From Capitulum mitella (lineage: Eukaryota; Arthropoda; Thecostraca; Pollicipedomorpha; Pollicipedidae): a stretch of 64,000 bases of DNA. A program made the position numbers and the translations under genes. The first letter of the stretch is position 1, and each line of letters opens with the position of its first letter. The stretch is taken from assembly GCA_030062745.1 (NCBI GenBank), contig CP099854.1:12038153-12102152 (forward strand), given 5' to 3'. This document shows, in pieces, positions 1 to 11,705 of the stretch. The notes beneath the pieces are model-generated. The model was not told the origin of the DNA. It saw only the letters and a program-made list of their open reading frames with translations, and searched no databases.

Positions 1-278
1 CGCGGGAGTTGACATCTGGTCCAAAAAGCACAAAAATCGTAATCACAAAATGGTTGTCGTTGACTACATAGTTCGATGGAATATCGGCTGCTACAGAATA
101 TCCGTCAGACCAAATAGTGTTGGTGGCCACTGTTTGCTTATATTATGAACTCGTCAGCTCAAAACGCGTGGCTTCTGCACACCAGAAGGCCTCATATCCG
201 GAGATGCCTTTTAGTGGAAATCGCCATATATTTTGACGGAATGTCATTTCGTTGTCCTTTTCCTTCAGGTTAACGTAT

Positions 279-990
279 GTGATTTCGACTTCTCGTGTAA
301 CACTAAAGGAAGGTCGATCTCGATAAAAAATCAGACCATATGTTTCGGACGATTTCGCTCGTCCTTGGGCTCTGGTCGAGCACAGGGTCACAGACAAACA
401 AACACAAGTGCAAGAATTGGAAAAAAATGCGCTCAGTCCCGCAGAACATTAATTGTGGCCACCTTTAAACAAAAGAGACATGATCTAAAAATGCGCTATC
501 CACATTGGTCTAGTCGAGTTCCCTATCACATTCCAAACCTACGCTTTACATGTTCTGCTCGCTTCGTCGATCATTGTAACTTGTGCTACACTTTACACGT
601 ATTATCGTTAATCGTTAATCGTTAACCGTCGTATAACCGTTCGCTATAAATCGCTCACTTCACCAGTCGCTGTAACTGATGCTCATTTCATCATTACAGC
701 AATCGATGAAGCGAGCAGAACATGTAAAGCGTAGGTTTGGAATTTGGTAGGGATTTCGACTAGGCCAATATTGGTACTGTATTTCTAGGTCCTGTCTCTG
801 TTTTTGAAAGGCAGTCACAATTAATTTCCGCGGGACTGAGCGCATTTTTTTTGAATTCTTGCACGTGTGGTTGCTTGTCTGTGACCTTGTACTCGACCAG
901 TGTCCAAGGACGAGCGAAATCGCCCGAAATATATGGTCTGATTTTTTATCCAGATCGACATGCCTTCGGTGTTATCCGAAAACTCGAAAT
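279..990. repeat. Long inverted repeat (two ~300-bp arms, ~110-bp spacer)
   Basis: The segment 279-590 returns as a diverged reverse complement at about 695-990. Shared blocks include AATCAGACCATATGTTTCGG against its complement near 935, and ACGCTTTACATGTTCTGCTC near 541 against its complement near 713. Translations of the two arms on opposite strands also match (for example NLRFTCSARF in both). This is the layout of a foldback element or of a recent inverted duplication. No transposase is visible in or beside it. Confidence 0.8.
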
Positions 991-2489
991 CTCGAAAATC
1001 GTCATGTGGATCTGATGCAAGCCGCCAAGTCAGCATTTACATGTCAGCACAACAATCTGTACCATGGACTTGAGGGTACTCGACCAAGTACATTACGACC
1101 AGCGGGACTTCCTCGTACTGCAGGAAAAAAAACGCCCCGGGACTGGATGTTGGGTGTGTTTGCGCCAGTCCGACGTAGTTTTACTGATGAAAGACAAAAT
1201 TTTCCCGTTACGTGTGTGCCTGGACATTAAGTTAATGCAGCTGATGCACCGTCTCCTCGTAAATTTAAGGTAGCCCTAACCAAGCCTAAACGAAGGAAGG
1301 AGCCTTCACGTTTGCTCCATGACATGTATGCCTCGGCTTCGATATATTTCAGACGGAGTGGGAGGTGAACGCAGCAAACGACCGAACGCGGAGGTAGTAC
1401 TGTTAACGGTACTACAGGCGGCAGCAATACTGTTTTCTGAGTGCGTGCATGCTTGTATGCTTGCTTGCGTGGGCTCGAAAGATTTCTCCCGTACTGTAGC
1501 GAGAAGCGATGCAAATATGGAATCAAGCGTTAAGCTAGTCAGGTTCTTATTGCGTAGGCTAACCGTAGGAATGTTCTGTTGAGTTTTTGAGGAAGATGAA
1601 TATTTGCAAATTACATATGACGAAAGAGTAAGATAATAAAAACCACACACAAAGCTTTTCGGCGTTTTTGTGTTTGAACTACCTGAACGAAACGGATTCA
1701 CCAAGAATTTTCTGGTCAAGAATGCTGGTAAGTATTACCTTACTAGTACAGTTGCACCAGAAAGCTGATTTGCGTACGGATCCTGTCGTGCTTTGAATCA
1801 TATCCACACGATCTAGAAAATTTGTGAATACACAAGCTTGAAACGGCACATAAGACTGACTCGTCAACTTTGTTTGGGAATATTTCCTTTAGAATCAGAG
1901 TTCCATCGCATTTCTAGACTTCTGTTAAGGTTAAAACAGGACAGTGAAACTATACAAACACTGCCGAAAGTCTGCCCGCATTTCTAGAACAAAAAATTAT
2001 GGCTCGTATCATGACGAACCGAAATGGAGCCCGATGAACTCATGGCTGCCCATGTGAGACGTAGACCGCACAGTTAAACACTGCACCTGCCTCCTGCGAT
2101 TAAAGCCCGCGGACAGGTGCAGCCGGTGGCCGGTACCCGTTGGCCTGCTTGCCAAGGAGGTAATGGTAATTGACGGAATAAATTAACGACACCACACCAG
2201 TCAGACTGTTTTACTTTTCTCGTCCTGCAGGTTTCAAGTTGACTTACGCAAATCCTATGCGGCGCATTAGTGGCTCGACGGAACACCTATAAATTCCAGT
2301 TTTAGCTCTATACGCTTAATACCACACATTCAATATGAAATGTTCTTTTTTGTGTGCTGAGCTGAGCTAACCAGCACCACGAGATGTTGATCAGCGCAAA
2401 TACATTCCAAAACTGAGGTTTCAGGTACCAAGCCAGACGACAAGCAGAACCGAAATGCCGACTCAGAACGCACGAGACGCATTTTAAAT
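991..2489. other. Gene-free stretch
   Basis: Only short open frames on both strands, none recognisable. There is no clear repeat apart from a small CATGCTTGTATGC-type purine/pyrimidine run near 1450. I see nothing I can annotate. Confidence 0.5.
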
Positions 2490-2815
2490 TTCCAGCGAAT
2501 GCCTGAAACGACGGACACCTCGCCTCTGCGCAGCCCACGTCGAGCCGGAAAATGGCGGGAAGTGGCGCATTTGGCGGGAGCGGCGAGTTCGGCGGACATC
2601 CCGTCCGGTCGGTTCCGGGAGGCTGGCTCCGATGAGAAGACTCGGCCGCGTCGCCGCGTCCGACGGCGCCGGATTTCCGGTCAGCTGCGCCACCGTCGGC
2701 CGCCGGACGGCGCCCTCCTGGCTGCCCTCGCCCCAGGTCACCGCGCCTGGCCCTCGGCCCGCTGGGTCCACACGGAGAGAGGCGGCGCCGTCGTGCCGTG
2801 AGCTGAGGTTTTGCA
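2490..2815. promoter_or_regulatory. GC-rich, CpG-dense island
   Basis: An abrupt GC-rich, CpG-rich block in AT-richer surroundings. It contains an E2F-like TTTGGCGGGA at 2570-2579. Open frames run through it on both strands, as expected from low stop frequency, and none resembles a known protein. A promoter or enhancer is an inference from composition only. Confidence 0.3.
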
Positions 2816-3523
2816 TGGCAGCTCGGTCAGCAATGTCGCACGCTTGTAAGATGAATGAGGTGAACGTTGAACGTGGCTCGCGCTGCACGCTTGTAACGTC
2901 ACGAATAAGCAATGGGCCTAGACCCTAGACTCGAAGATCAGACGACTGCGTGTTGGGACATTTCTGGCGTTATGTGCTGGGTGGTGCCGGCTGGCAGCTA
3001 TGAAAAGCCGCATCTGTGCCCAGTGGTCGCAATGGATGCATGCATTTCCGCGACGATCAAAGCTCGAAACGTCCCCGAACGTTTGCGCGTGAACCTCATG
3101 CAGAACATGTTTTCATTGCGAGATGAAATGTTTCTGCAGCGGGGTTGCCCGAGGTCCATCACGGGCATAGTTCGATTTGTGGCTCGGAAGTTTTTGTCGG
3201 CTGAGTTTGGTAACGGTTGGCAACATTTGGCAGCAGAGATTGGTTACCTGCCATCCAACGCAAAACCGCTTTTCTTTCGTCATGGACTGGCTGCGTGCTC
3301 GGACATCGCCAGTCATTTTCATAACAGCATGAAAAACGGTCGGGAACGTGGGCATTGCACAGTTTTGGGGCTGAAGTTTCCGTGTTGCCCGGAATGGCGA
3401 CATCACCGGAAAAGGCCCAAGAACCGGCCGACACCATACGACGTCAGCGCACTAGTTTGGCGTCCAAAGGCGCGGGCGGCGCTCCGCTCTACTTTCTCGC
3501 GCGATGCGCCAGTTCTGGGCGAA
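2816..3523 (+). other. Unrecognised 213-codon open frame region
   Basis: An open frame from ATG at 2912 to a stop at 3553 is the longest single frame in the first 60 kb that is not in a repeat. Its translation is Cys/His/Arg-rich without a periodic zinc-finger pattern, and I recognise no domain. It is overlapped by long frames on the other strand, so it may be chance. I do not call it a gene. Confidence 0.15.
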
Positions 3524-3861
3524 ATCTTCAGGACGCGTCTGCATGTGCGATGACCGTATCCAACAAATTCAGCTAGGTGAGAGATGGGCAGCGGTTTCCG
3601 CGCAACAATGATCTCAGCAGCGTGTGCAGCAGTTCGTCTTGGACCATTGGAGGTGGCCTGAAAATATTCACTGATCTGCCTACAGTGCTGTGATGCTTGT
3701 TCGGCGTTATTTCGGACTCACGCTGACCTAAGTTTGCTGTTCATGCGACGAGGAAATATGCCGTGTTAACAAATCAAAAGTTTCCCGGAAATATAATACA
3801 GTTTTGGAACAGGACGCATCTGCATGTGCGATAACCGTATCCAACAAATTCAGATAATTAG
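3524..3861 (+). repeat. Pair of ~48-bp direct repeats
   Basis: The block containing CTGCATGTGCGATGACCGTA at about 3529-3576 recurs with few changes at about 3811-3858 (GATAACCGTATCCAACAAAT). The spacing is about 282 bp and the orientation is the same. This looks like a local duplication remnant. Confidence 0.7.
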
Positions 3862-5589
3862 GTATTTCACTAAACATTGCGAGAGCTGAACGCAAACTTC
3901 CCATTTGACCTCGGTGGAGCCCACAAGATCTTATAATTGTTGCACGGCATTATTAACTCTAACTGATTTCTTCAAGCAGAGCCGGGACCAGATTTTGTCT
4001 GACTGGATGAAAGCATTAAAGCTGTCTCGTTTGTAAAGAATTATGCAAACAGTCGTTGATGACTATGCAATCCACGCTTACTGTCGCCTGATAATGCAAC
4101 TTCCATGTATAGAAACAGGCATAGTATATGCATCATTTGTACGTACCTGTGTGCGATTTTATCGACAAGCAGTGATTTGAATTTTGCAATTTGTCTGATC
4201 GGGACACGTGATGTACAGACGACTTAAGATTCGGTTTCATGTTGCATTATATAACATCTGCTGTCGTACACAACGTCCTGAGGGAGAATCTTTGCGCTCT
4301 GCGCATATGCCTTTTAGGACACACTTCTACCGTGTGTGTTCTTCAACGATCTCCCATTGTCAGCCGTTACTTCACGTCACAGGCTGCTTCAGGCCAACGA
4401 ACATTAAAGAAGCACCTGTACTGCGTCATAAAGTCGGATGACTTCAGGATGAAAGTTTCAGTGATTGTTTTCATGCTTATAAGTACAAGCCTGAAAACTG
4501 CTGATTAAAAAATGGCCACCGATGTTTTCAAAGACCAGCTGAATCCATTGCAACAACCGACAGTCCAGCAGAGCATTCCGTTTATACTGGGTCATCTTTA
4601 GCCCGTAGCTTTTATATCAGTGCCAAAACTATTATACTGTCGCAGACCGAGGCGTCTCAAAGAGCAAGACAGCAGCAGTCAGAGCACTTATGTTTCCGGT
4701 TTTTGCATTTTTCGCCATCAGGTCTAGCCTGTTTCCAGGGGCGCACGCGGGAATTTATTTCGGGGGGACAAAGTATGAGAGAGGGCCCCTTCTCCCTACT
4801 GCATCTGAAGTCCTCGTATTTCAGTTACTATTTTTTCACTGGCTCCTCCCCTCCTCCCCCCCGGAAAGAAAAATACAAACTGATTTGTTAGTGACCTGCC
4901 AGCGCCTAGAATATCGAAAAAAACTGGGACCATCTTTCAGGAATGGATAACGCAGAAAATCTGCTTGATGTTTGGGTCCATGGCTTACGGCCCCTCTGGT
5001 TTGCCGGCTCCTGGGCTACGGTGGCCCTCATCAACAAGATCACTGGCCTGTGGGCTTGCGGACTGGCTGTGGCCTACGGGCCCCTCTTTGCTGGCCGCTC
5101 TCTTACGGGCCCATCGCGTTCTCGTCTTCGAAACCCATGGGGTCCATTTGCCTACGGACCCCTCCAAAATTTCGGGGGGGGGGCCGAGCTGACCCCTTTG
5201 GCCCCAGCGTGCGCTACCACATGCTTCCATCTTAGCTGCAGTCTGGTCCTCGGCCCGTGTTGTCTGCGAATCACGTGCAGGCAATGTCACCACATTATTA
5301 CACACAGGGAGTCCAGCCGTTCTGATTACAGCCAAGCACGCCTGGCGTACGGCCTGCAGGAACAGGCCTATCTCATGGTCATGCTAGTGGTGCTATTAGT
5401 ATGAAGTACCTCGTACACAGTGCCTATTAGTACCGATTTATACTACGCTAGCGGTACTGGCACCACCCCACAGACTGTCGGGTGGAGGTTTGCCGTGACA
5501 GCGGCAACCGCGGCACGCTCACTGCCCTAAAACAAAAGCATTTCTCCACGAGACAGATCCGCCGAGCATAGCGCCAATACCCTCCACAG
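3862..5589. other. Gene-free stretch
   Basis: No recognisable coding sequence. From about 4980 to 5165 the motif TACGGCCCCT/TACGGGCCC recurs four times in a degenerate GC-rich pattern, probably an old minisatellite. Open frames across it overlap on both strands and match nothing I know. Confidence 0.4.
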
Positions 5590-5960
5590 CTGTAAAAAGG
5601 TGGCCCCGCTCGCGCTAACGAGCGGCCACTGTCGCGCACCGGCCGGCACCAGTCGGACCAGCACCACCCGGCACCAACCGGGCACCAGTCGGACCTGCAC
5701 TACTATGCACCAGCCAGGCACCAGCCGGGACCGCTCCTCGTCCGGCACGCAGTGGGTCACGCGGGTCGTTCACCAGGCCCCGACGGCGGCGCTTCCGGCG
5801 CGCGCGGCAGATACGGCGCGGTCACGCGCGGTCGACGAAGGGTGGCGCGGCTGGGAGCGGCGCCCGGCGCACCGGGCTGCGGCGCGGGGTCGGCGACCAG
5901 GGCTAGTGCTGCGGCCGGGACCGCCGGCTGGGCGGTCCGGCGAAACGGGTGATAATCGGG
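5590..5960. promoter_or_regulatory. GC-rich island with GGCACCAG tandem motif
   Basis: A CpG-dense block. Its first part (about 5637-5745) is a degenerate tandem array of GGCACCAGTCGGACC-like units, followed by very GC-rich sequence up to about 5940. Open frames on both strands reflect lack of stops. Regulatory role is inferred from composition only. Confidence 0.3.
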
Positions 5961-6161
5961 CCACTCGGCAGCAAACAGAAGCCATTGGTTGTGGAAAACG
6001 AGTATATTGACCTGGCAGTGACTGGGGTATTTTACCACCTTCCTTTGACTTGGGGAGGGGGCGTTTAACGCACCCCATCCCCCGTCGGTCTCAAGAGCTT
6101 AGTCTTCCGATGTTACTGATTCAAACAACGGTCGATGGCGTCGAACCGTGTGGTCCTATGA

Positions 6162-6450
6162 CACATACATTTTGTTCACTTTTAGGCCACTGATGACATC
6201 TCAGGGCAGGTCAAGCGCCCAAAAGTGACCCCTTGCCTCAAAGTTGCCTCATCGCGATGGAAAGCAAACCGAAAATAAAGTTTGCATGGCAACATGTCTC
6301 TGGCAGCTTATCTTATATTTTGGGTAGCATCTGATCCAAGGCCATAAAAGGTCAAGGCCACAGTCGGTCCGGGTCAGATTTGATGTCATTGATAACAGGT
6401 CTTGCAATATATGTTTTCTGGCCACTTTGTCAGGAAGATTCAAAACAGCC
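6162..6450 (+). repeat. Dispersed repeat family C, copy 1
   Basis: This block resembles 10,866-11,110 in order and orientation. Shared landmarks include CACTGATGACATC / CACTGATGACGTC, AAAGTTTGCATGGCAA / GAAGTTTGCAAAGCAA, and TCATTGATAACAGGTC / TCAGTGATAACGGGTC. It is non-coding. Several AGGTCA-type half-sites lie inside. It is an unclassified, moderately old interspersed repeat. Confidence 0.65.
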
Positions 6451-7002
6451 ACATTCAAACAGCTTTGAGCATAAGCAAAGGCCTTGAAATGGTCCTTGTT
6501 ACCGTGAATTAGGCCGACCTAAAAAAGTTCTCAAAATTAACGTGGAGAAATGGTTTTCTATTGATTGATGAATTGTAACACCTGCCGTGAAGGAATTACA
6601 GACATAAAGTTGGAATCCACGGGGCTCAGGCTATTTTAGGAAAACATGTTTTTTCCATGTTTAACTTTCAAGTTCCCGCCTACGTTATCATGGAAAACAG
6701 AAAGCTAATACCACGTATTTAGCCTCCCTCGTTGTACTGCACCGAGTTTGGTAATTTCAACGTAGTCGACGTGTTTACTCGTCATAACACGTTTACAGCT
6801 CTGCACTCATTTTTGGGGGCCGGGGTTCGAATCCTGTCGTTTTCTACGTTTTGTTTTTACCTCGATGTGAAAGGCCTTGATGTTTTCAACAAACCGGGTT
6901 TAAAAACCGTCTGAGTTTATTGTTTGGTGCCTGGTGACGCACATGCAATAAATACTTCTTAACGTTATCTCTATGCCTCATAACACCAAGGCCTTAACAA
7001 CC

Positions 7003-7720
7003 TTACACCCGCGCAGCTTTCGCCAAGCTCGGATGCTTCTGGCGGTGATGTTCCGTGGTCTGTGGCAAAGCCTGCAGCTCCTCTTCGTCGCGAGACCTGT
7101 CAGCGAAGTCCTGTATAAACTTCACTGCTCTTTCGGCAGGGTCATTTACACTCTCGATGTTTCGCGCGAACTCTCCGAAGTCACGACATGACGGATCTAA
7201 CTCCCATTCGCTTGGGTCTCGTTCCGTCCAGTCTGAATCCACGTTGAGAATTTCGAGGGTGCGCTATGTGCTCGGTCCCACGAGCTCCGGCAGCCTGGTA
7301 GCTGCCGTCACCTTCGGCAGCACGGACTTGCCAAGGACGAAGCTTTCTGGCCTTGGTGTGCTGAGGATTCGCCTCGCTATCTCAGCTTTCATCGGCGGCG
7401 AGATCTCTCGGCTGCGCAGTGCTAGCGGCAACAATGCCTGCGTTAAATACCACAAGTGGCGCGACATAGCCCGCTGAGCTGCTGTTGCGATCGGGGCACA
7501 TTCAGTCGCATTGGAGTATTCAGATAGCATGAGGTTGAGCTTCAGGTCATGAACTGGAGTTTCTGCCGCATTTGGCAGCTTAAACCAATACGTCACGCAC
7601 ACGAGAACGGCAGAATGCCGGAATACCTCGAGCTGTTTTATACCGTCTGTACTGTACCTCATCTGGTCGCTCCAACTTTATCCAACATCTGGTGCTCTTG
7701 AACATGTTTAACACAGAGGA
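7003..7720 (-). pseudogene. Dead copy of a repetitive invertebrate ORF (C-terminal part)
   Basis: On the minus strand a frame starting near 7662 reads through SRHLWYLTQALLPLAL (about 7470-7425), hits an in-frame TAG at 7264-7266, and continues in the same frame through VNDPAERAVKFIQDFADR and TEHHRQKHP to about 7003. These blocks (HLWYLTE, a VND.AERGV.LIQ.F motif, then a VVEHHR-like end) match my memory of a large family of uncharacterised, repeat-borne ORFs common in invertebrate and fish genomes, whose function I do not know. Upstream homologous residues appear to continue in another frame, so at least one frameshift is also present. The copy is not functional. The repeat-borne nature is from recall and needs a database search. 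Confidence 0.55.
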
Positions 7721-7725
7721 CATCC

Positions 7726-8000
7726 ATGTGGCGTGGCATGGAGGCTGGAATGGAAATAGCATGGCATGTTGTAAGAAAATCAGATTACCTATCTGGTAGT
7801 ATCCAAAAACCAGTTCTTCACGTTTTCCAAAACGTATGTTCACTGGACCCAAAAAGTGGAAAATGCATATTTGGCCCAAAACGACCTAGCATGAGGTCAG
7901 AGGTACTCCATAATGAATGTTCAGGATGTTGTTGTTACATTGCTTATATGCAGTGTAAGCCGCCATACATTGTAAAAACACCGATAATACATCGGGAAAG
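7726..8000 (+). repeat. Dispersed repeat family D, copy 1
   Basis: Resembles 11,505-11,705 in the same orientation. Shared landmarks are AAACGTATGTTCACTGGACC / AAACGTATTCTCACTGGACC, ATGCATATTTGG / ATACATATTGG, and AGCATGAGGTCAG / AGCATGAGCTCAGG. Families C and D occur in the same order at both places, so they may be parts of one longer element, with the dead ORF at 7.0-7.7 kb inserted in or carried by the first copy. Confidence 0.6.
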
Positions 8001-8059
8001 TAAAATTGTACGTCGAGTCGCAAAACACGGTTGTCTTTGTGATGTCATTAAGACGTGAT

Positions 8060-9480
8060 CTAAGATGACCTCGTTTTCAAAGTTTTGTCAGTATGCGCAC
8101 AACTGAGGTAAGAAACGATACTGAAAGTTTCAGGAGGATGCGCTTGCCCGTTTGGGAGATATCTAAGAAAGTCGCGAGGGGAGGCGTTAAACGCCCCATG
8201 GCCGGTCAATCACAGGCTAATGTGGTGAAGCTAGTTGAGAGGTACTAGTCCTGATGGACTGCACTGAATCGTAAGTGACTTTGTCCGGCAAAACGGATTT
8301 TGCATGAGTGGAGGAAGAAACCGCCTTATGTGGTGTGATAAAAAGCTACATGGCGCAGTCTTTCCGAGACGTATCTATTGCTGCCAAATCTCTGAACCGC
8401 TTGGAACTCGGTATTACGCCAACCAGGCGTTCACCGGACAATGAGGCGACAACTGGCCAGGCGAGGGCCGGATGAATTACGGCACTGCCGTGTCTCTTGA
8501 AAAAGGGATGCCAGAATTTCGGTACAAAATATGATCTGTTCCTCTAGCCCTGTACGATTTCGGGAAGATTATAAGTCACGGCAATTGGCGCCTCTTAGCG
8601 TGAGTCATCCACGCTGATCCGAAGTTTCGCTTTCGCAAGGTAGTTATTGAGTTAATATCTACAGCGAAACAATTTGTTCGTTTTTTATGCTTCATAGCTA
8701 TGATAAAACGAAATACCACAGCGGCGCTTACGTTTTAAAATTCGTCTTTCGACGATTCCGAAATGAAATTTCGAAATTCGAAACGTTAAAAAAAGCAGCA
8801 GATAATCAATGCATTTTTGTACGCTACTGTCGCTTAGGTGCCATAAATGTTGCTATGCCGTCACTTCGTCATCCACTGTCTTCTGTAAATCTTTTAGATT
8901 GTCATATCTAGACATAACGCCGGAACTACCATGCGTCGCTGAACAGCAGGACGACCGGACAAAACCGCCAGAACAACCACCACTCCACCCAGTAGTCCCT
9001 CCCACAACCACAATCACCTCCTCCTGCCTGACGACAACCCTGGCTCTTCCAGGCACAGCCACCATCCCTGGCCCTAACAACACAACCACCAGCCCCAGCC
9101 AAGGCGCGACCACCAGCTCCCAGCCGTACCAGACCAACCAGCCCCGGCCCAGCCACGATCTCACTCGAACCCACCAGCCCAGCTTCAGCCAGTTCAGTTC
9201 AGTTCAATGTTATAACGAATCCTTCCCATGCGTGGATAACTGATTGATTCGAATCGTTTTCACAGTGACAATGTTAGGAACATTGGTGTAAACAAGCAGT
9301 GTGACACAAATACAATACTCATACAGATAAAACTGGGCAAAGTCAGGCGTGTCAAGGTACAGAAGATTGCTCGTCAAGTCTCCGTACAAGTTCCAGCAGC
9401 CGCGTATGCGAGCATTCCGGTATATCAGCGGAAAGCCAATCGGCCAGCCAACACGTAGAGAGCAGCGGCGGCGGCAGTTT
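8060..9480. other. Gene-free stretch
   Basis: No recognisable gene. About 8960-9190 is a C/A-rich low-complexity tract (ACCACCAGCCCC-type) that gives Pro/Thr-rich frames without meaning. Confidence 0.45.
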
Positions 9481-9482
9481 GG

Positions 9483-9870
9483 TTACGTCTGGTCTGGTCT
9501 GGTCAGGTCTGGTGACTGATTCGGTTTGGTCTGTTATGTCGTTTGGCTTGGCGTCCTCTTTGGTCTGGTCTGGTCTGGCAGCACTTCGGCGGTGTCCGGT
9601 TGGTCTGGTCTGGCCTGCTTTGGTCTGGTCTGCTTTGGTCCGTCGTCTGATCTGATCCGATTTGTTCTGGTGTCTAGTTTGGTCTGACGCGGTCTGGCCT
9701 GATTGGTTTGGTTTAGTCTGGTGTGGTCTGGTCTGGTCTGCTTTGGTCCGTCGTTTGATCTGGTCCAATTTGGTCTGGTGTCTGGTCTGGTCTGGCGCGG
9801 TCTGGACTGGTTGGTCTGGTTTAGTCTGGGTGGTTTGGTCTGGTCTGGTCTGGTCTGGTCCGCTCGGCGG
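9483..9870. repeat. GGTCTGGTCT simple repeat with ~108-bp higher-order unit
   Basis: Runs of GGTCTGGTCT dominate. Within them, the block starting CTGCTTTGGTCCGTCG at 9630 repeats at 9738, a higher-order period of 108 bp. All frames stay open because the repeat lacks stops: Gln-Thr-Arg-Pro-Asp on one strand, Trp/Leu/Val on the other. The long ORFs here are artefacts of the repeat. Confidence 0.9.
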
Positions 9871-9879
9871 CAGGTGGTC

Positions 9880-10100
9880 GGTATTAGTCGGTGCCTCGGC
9901 CCGGCACCGGACGCTCTGTTTTCACTGCACGCGCCGCCGGCCAACGGTGAAAGAAGGTCGCGCCAGGCCGCGCACGGCTGCGCCTTGCGCTCGGCAGCTT
10001 CATTCAGCGGCGGCCGCGGCCACCGCCGGCGCGGGGGGCCGACTTCAAGTGAATGGCGCCCCGCGACGTCGGAGGAGGGATTTCGGAGGGTTTTCGCCGC
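9880..10100. promoter_or_regulatory. GC-rich island next to the GGTCT repeat
   Basis: CpG-dense DNA directly following the simple repeat. It has no recognisable protein and no clear splice-flanked exon. Regulatory role is only possible. Confidence 0.25.
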
Positions 10101-10865
10101 TGGTGTTAGCGGTTTCTGCGCGTTTTCGGTTTTCTCAGGCGTTTGCCTCGGTTTGGTCTGGTCAATGAACCTAGCGACGGGAACCGCAAGGGGTTCTTCG
10201 GAATGTTCGTTGCGTAGAATGTTCGACACAAAGTACGTTGTTGTGAATGAAGCGTATGTTCCGTTAACCTGGCAAGCTGTTCAAGCCTTGCATATACCAG
10301 TACTGTTGTAAGCATTAACAAAACTTTACCCTTGGCTTCGGCATAACAAAAGCACAATTGGGAAGATTGTGGTAATGGTGATATAAATGGAATGATTTAC
10401 GCTAGTTACGTTTATCGCCCGGGGATATCCTCATTCATCTGTCAAATACAAAAACTTGCTTAAAGGCGTAACAGTTCCCTGCTTGGCGTGATAGTTCACT
10501 ACTGGCGGCCTCATTTACACCAATATTTTTCCTTGTTCCATAATTCTTTATTTATAGGTTCTCCTTGCCAGAACGTCCTTCGTGCGTTCGTCAGACACAA
10601 AGATTCCAATTTCAGCACCTATATTCTTGGCCTCAAACATTGACCACTAACAACAATAGCACTGCACTACGTCACGGACGTCCCGGGACCCACTACATGT
10701 TGAGCCGAATCGAGAGCACAGTTTTCTGGGACTAGAAACGATTTCTCTTGCATGGTGCCTACAAACGAAAATGACGGCGCTCCATCCCGAGCACCAATCG
10801 CTCGATTGGGCTCATTCAAAGGGTAATTGGTAGCATTGAGCCGTGCAGCCATGCGACGCATACAT

Positions 10866-11110
10866 TTTTTCACTTTGGGTCACTGATGACGTCACAGGTC
10901 AGGTTAAATATCTTAAATATCCCTTTCTTTGAAACTGCCTAATCACAATGGAAGGCAGACCGAGGTTGAAGTTTGCAAAGCAATATGTCTCTGACATCTA
11001 GACTTCATATTCTGAATGACAACTGGCCCAAGGTCATCAGAGGCCCAGGTCACAGACTGGGTCAAATTTTACGTCAGTGATAACGGGTCATGCAATACAT
11101 GCTTTTTGAA
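10866..11110 (+). repeat. Dispersed repeat family C, copy 2
   Basis: Second copy of the repeat seen at 6162-6450, same orientation. It contains a perfect TGACGTCA at 10,887-10,894 where copy 1 has TGACATC. Confidence 0.65.
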
Positions 11111-11504
11111 TTGTTAAGCACGTTAATTATCTAAGTGACACTTTCGGAGAGTTCTAAGCACAGAAAACCTTGAAATGGTTCCAGTTTCCCAGTTTCCTTG
11201 CCGATGCAATACTGTAACATTTTCTTTTTCGTTTTCGGAGTTTCACATGTACGCTAGTGGCCTACATCTGGCGTCTCTGAATGGCCCTACAAGTTGATCT
11301 GTCCCATGTTGCACATTCCCATGGGATCTTGCACAGCGTTGCAAAGGCTGATATCTCCACACTCGTTATACAAAACGTCAAACGGACACCACCTCATTCG
11401 CTAAGCTGAAATGTGTAGAAAACTGGCAAACATCAACTCGAAAAAAAGATGTTGCACGTTGCAAGAAATTGCTATTTAAGTTGTACGTTTGCTATGTTCC
11501 CAAG

Positions 11505-11705
11505 AAATGGTGATTTATCTGGCCGTATTAAAAAATCAGTATATTCAGCTCCCTTTCCGAAACGTATTCTCACTGGACCCGTACTTTAAAAAATACATAT
11601 TGGACATAGGATGACTCAGCATGAGCTCAGGATGCTTCACCTTGAACTCTAAGGTCATGCTGATATGCCATGCAAGCCACAGTCACTAAACAATGTAAAA
11701 GCATA
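11505..11705 (+). repeat. Dispersed repeat family D, copy 2
   Basis: Second copy of the repeat seen at 7726-8000. Here it lies about 0.4 kb after family C, against about 1.3 kb in copy 1, consistent with an insertion in copy 1. Confidence 0.6.

Noticed and set aside
2912-3553. 213-codon plus-strand open frame as a gene
   Set aside because: No recognisable domain, no splice or promoter context, long frames on the opposite strand, and its end overlaps a local repeat.
6730-6850. tRNA gene suggested by GGGTTCGAATCCTG (B box) at about 6830
   Set aside because: No convincing A box at the right distance and no cloverleaf stems; at best a SINE scrap.
9352-10229. Long Gln-Thr-Arg-Pro-Asp and Trp/Leu-rich open frames, up to 231 codons
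   Set aside because: They lie in the GGTCTGGTCT repeat and adjoining GC-rich DNA; both strands are open because the repeat has no stop codons.
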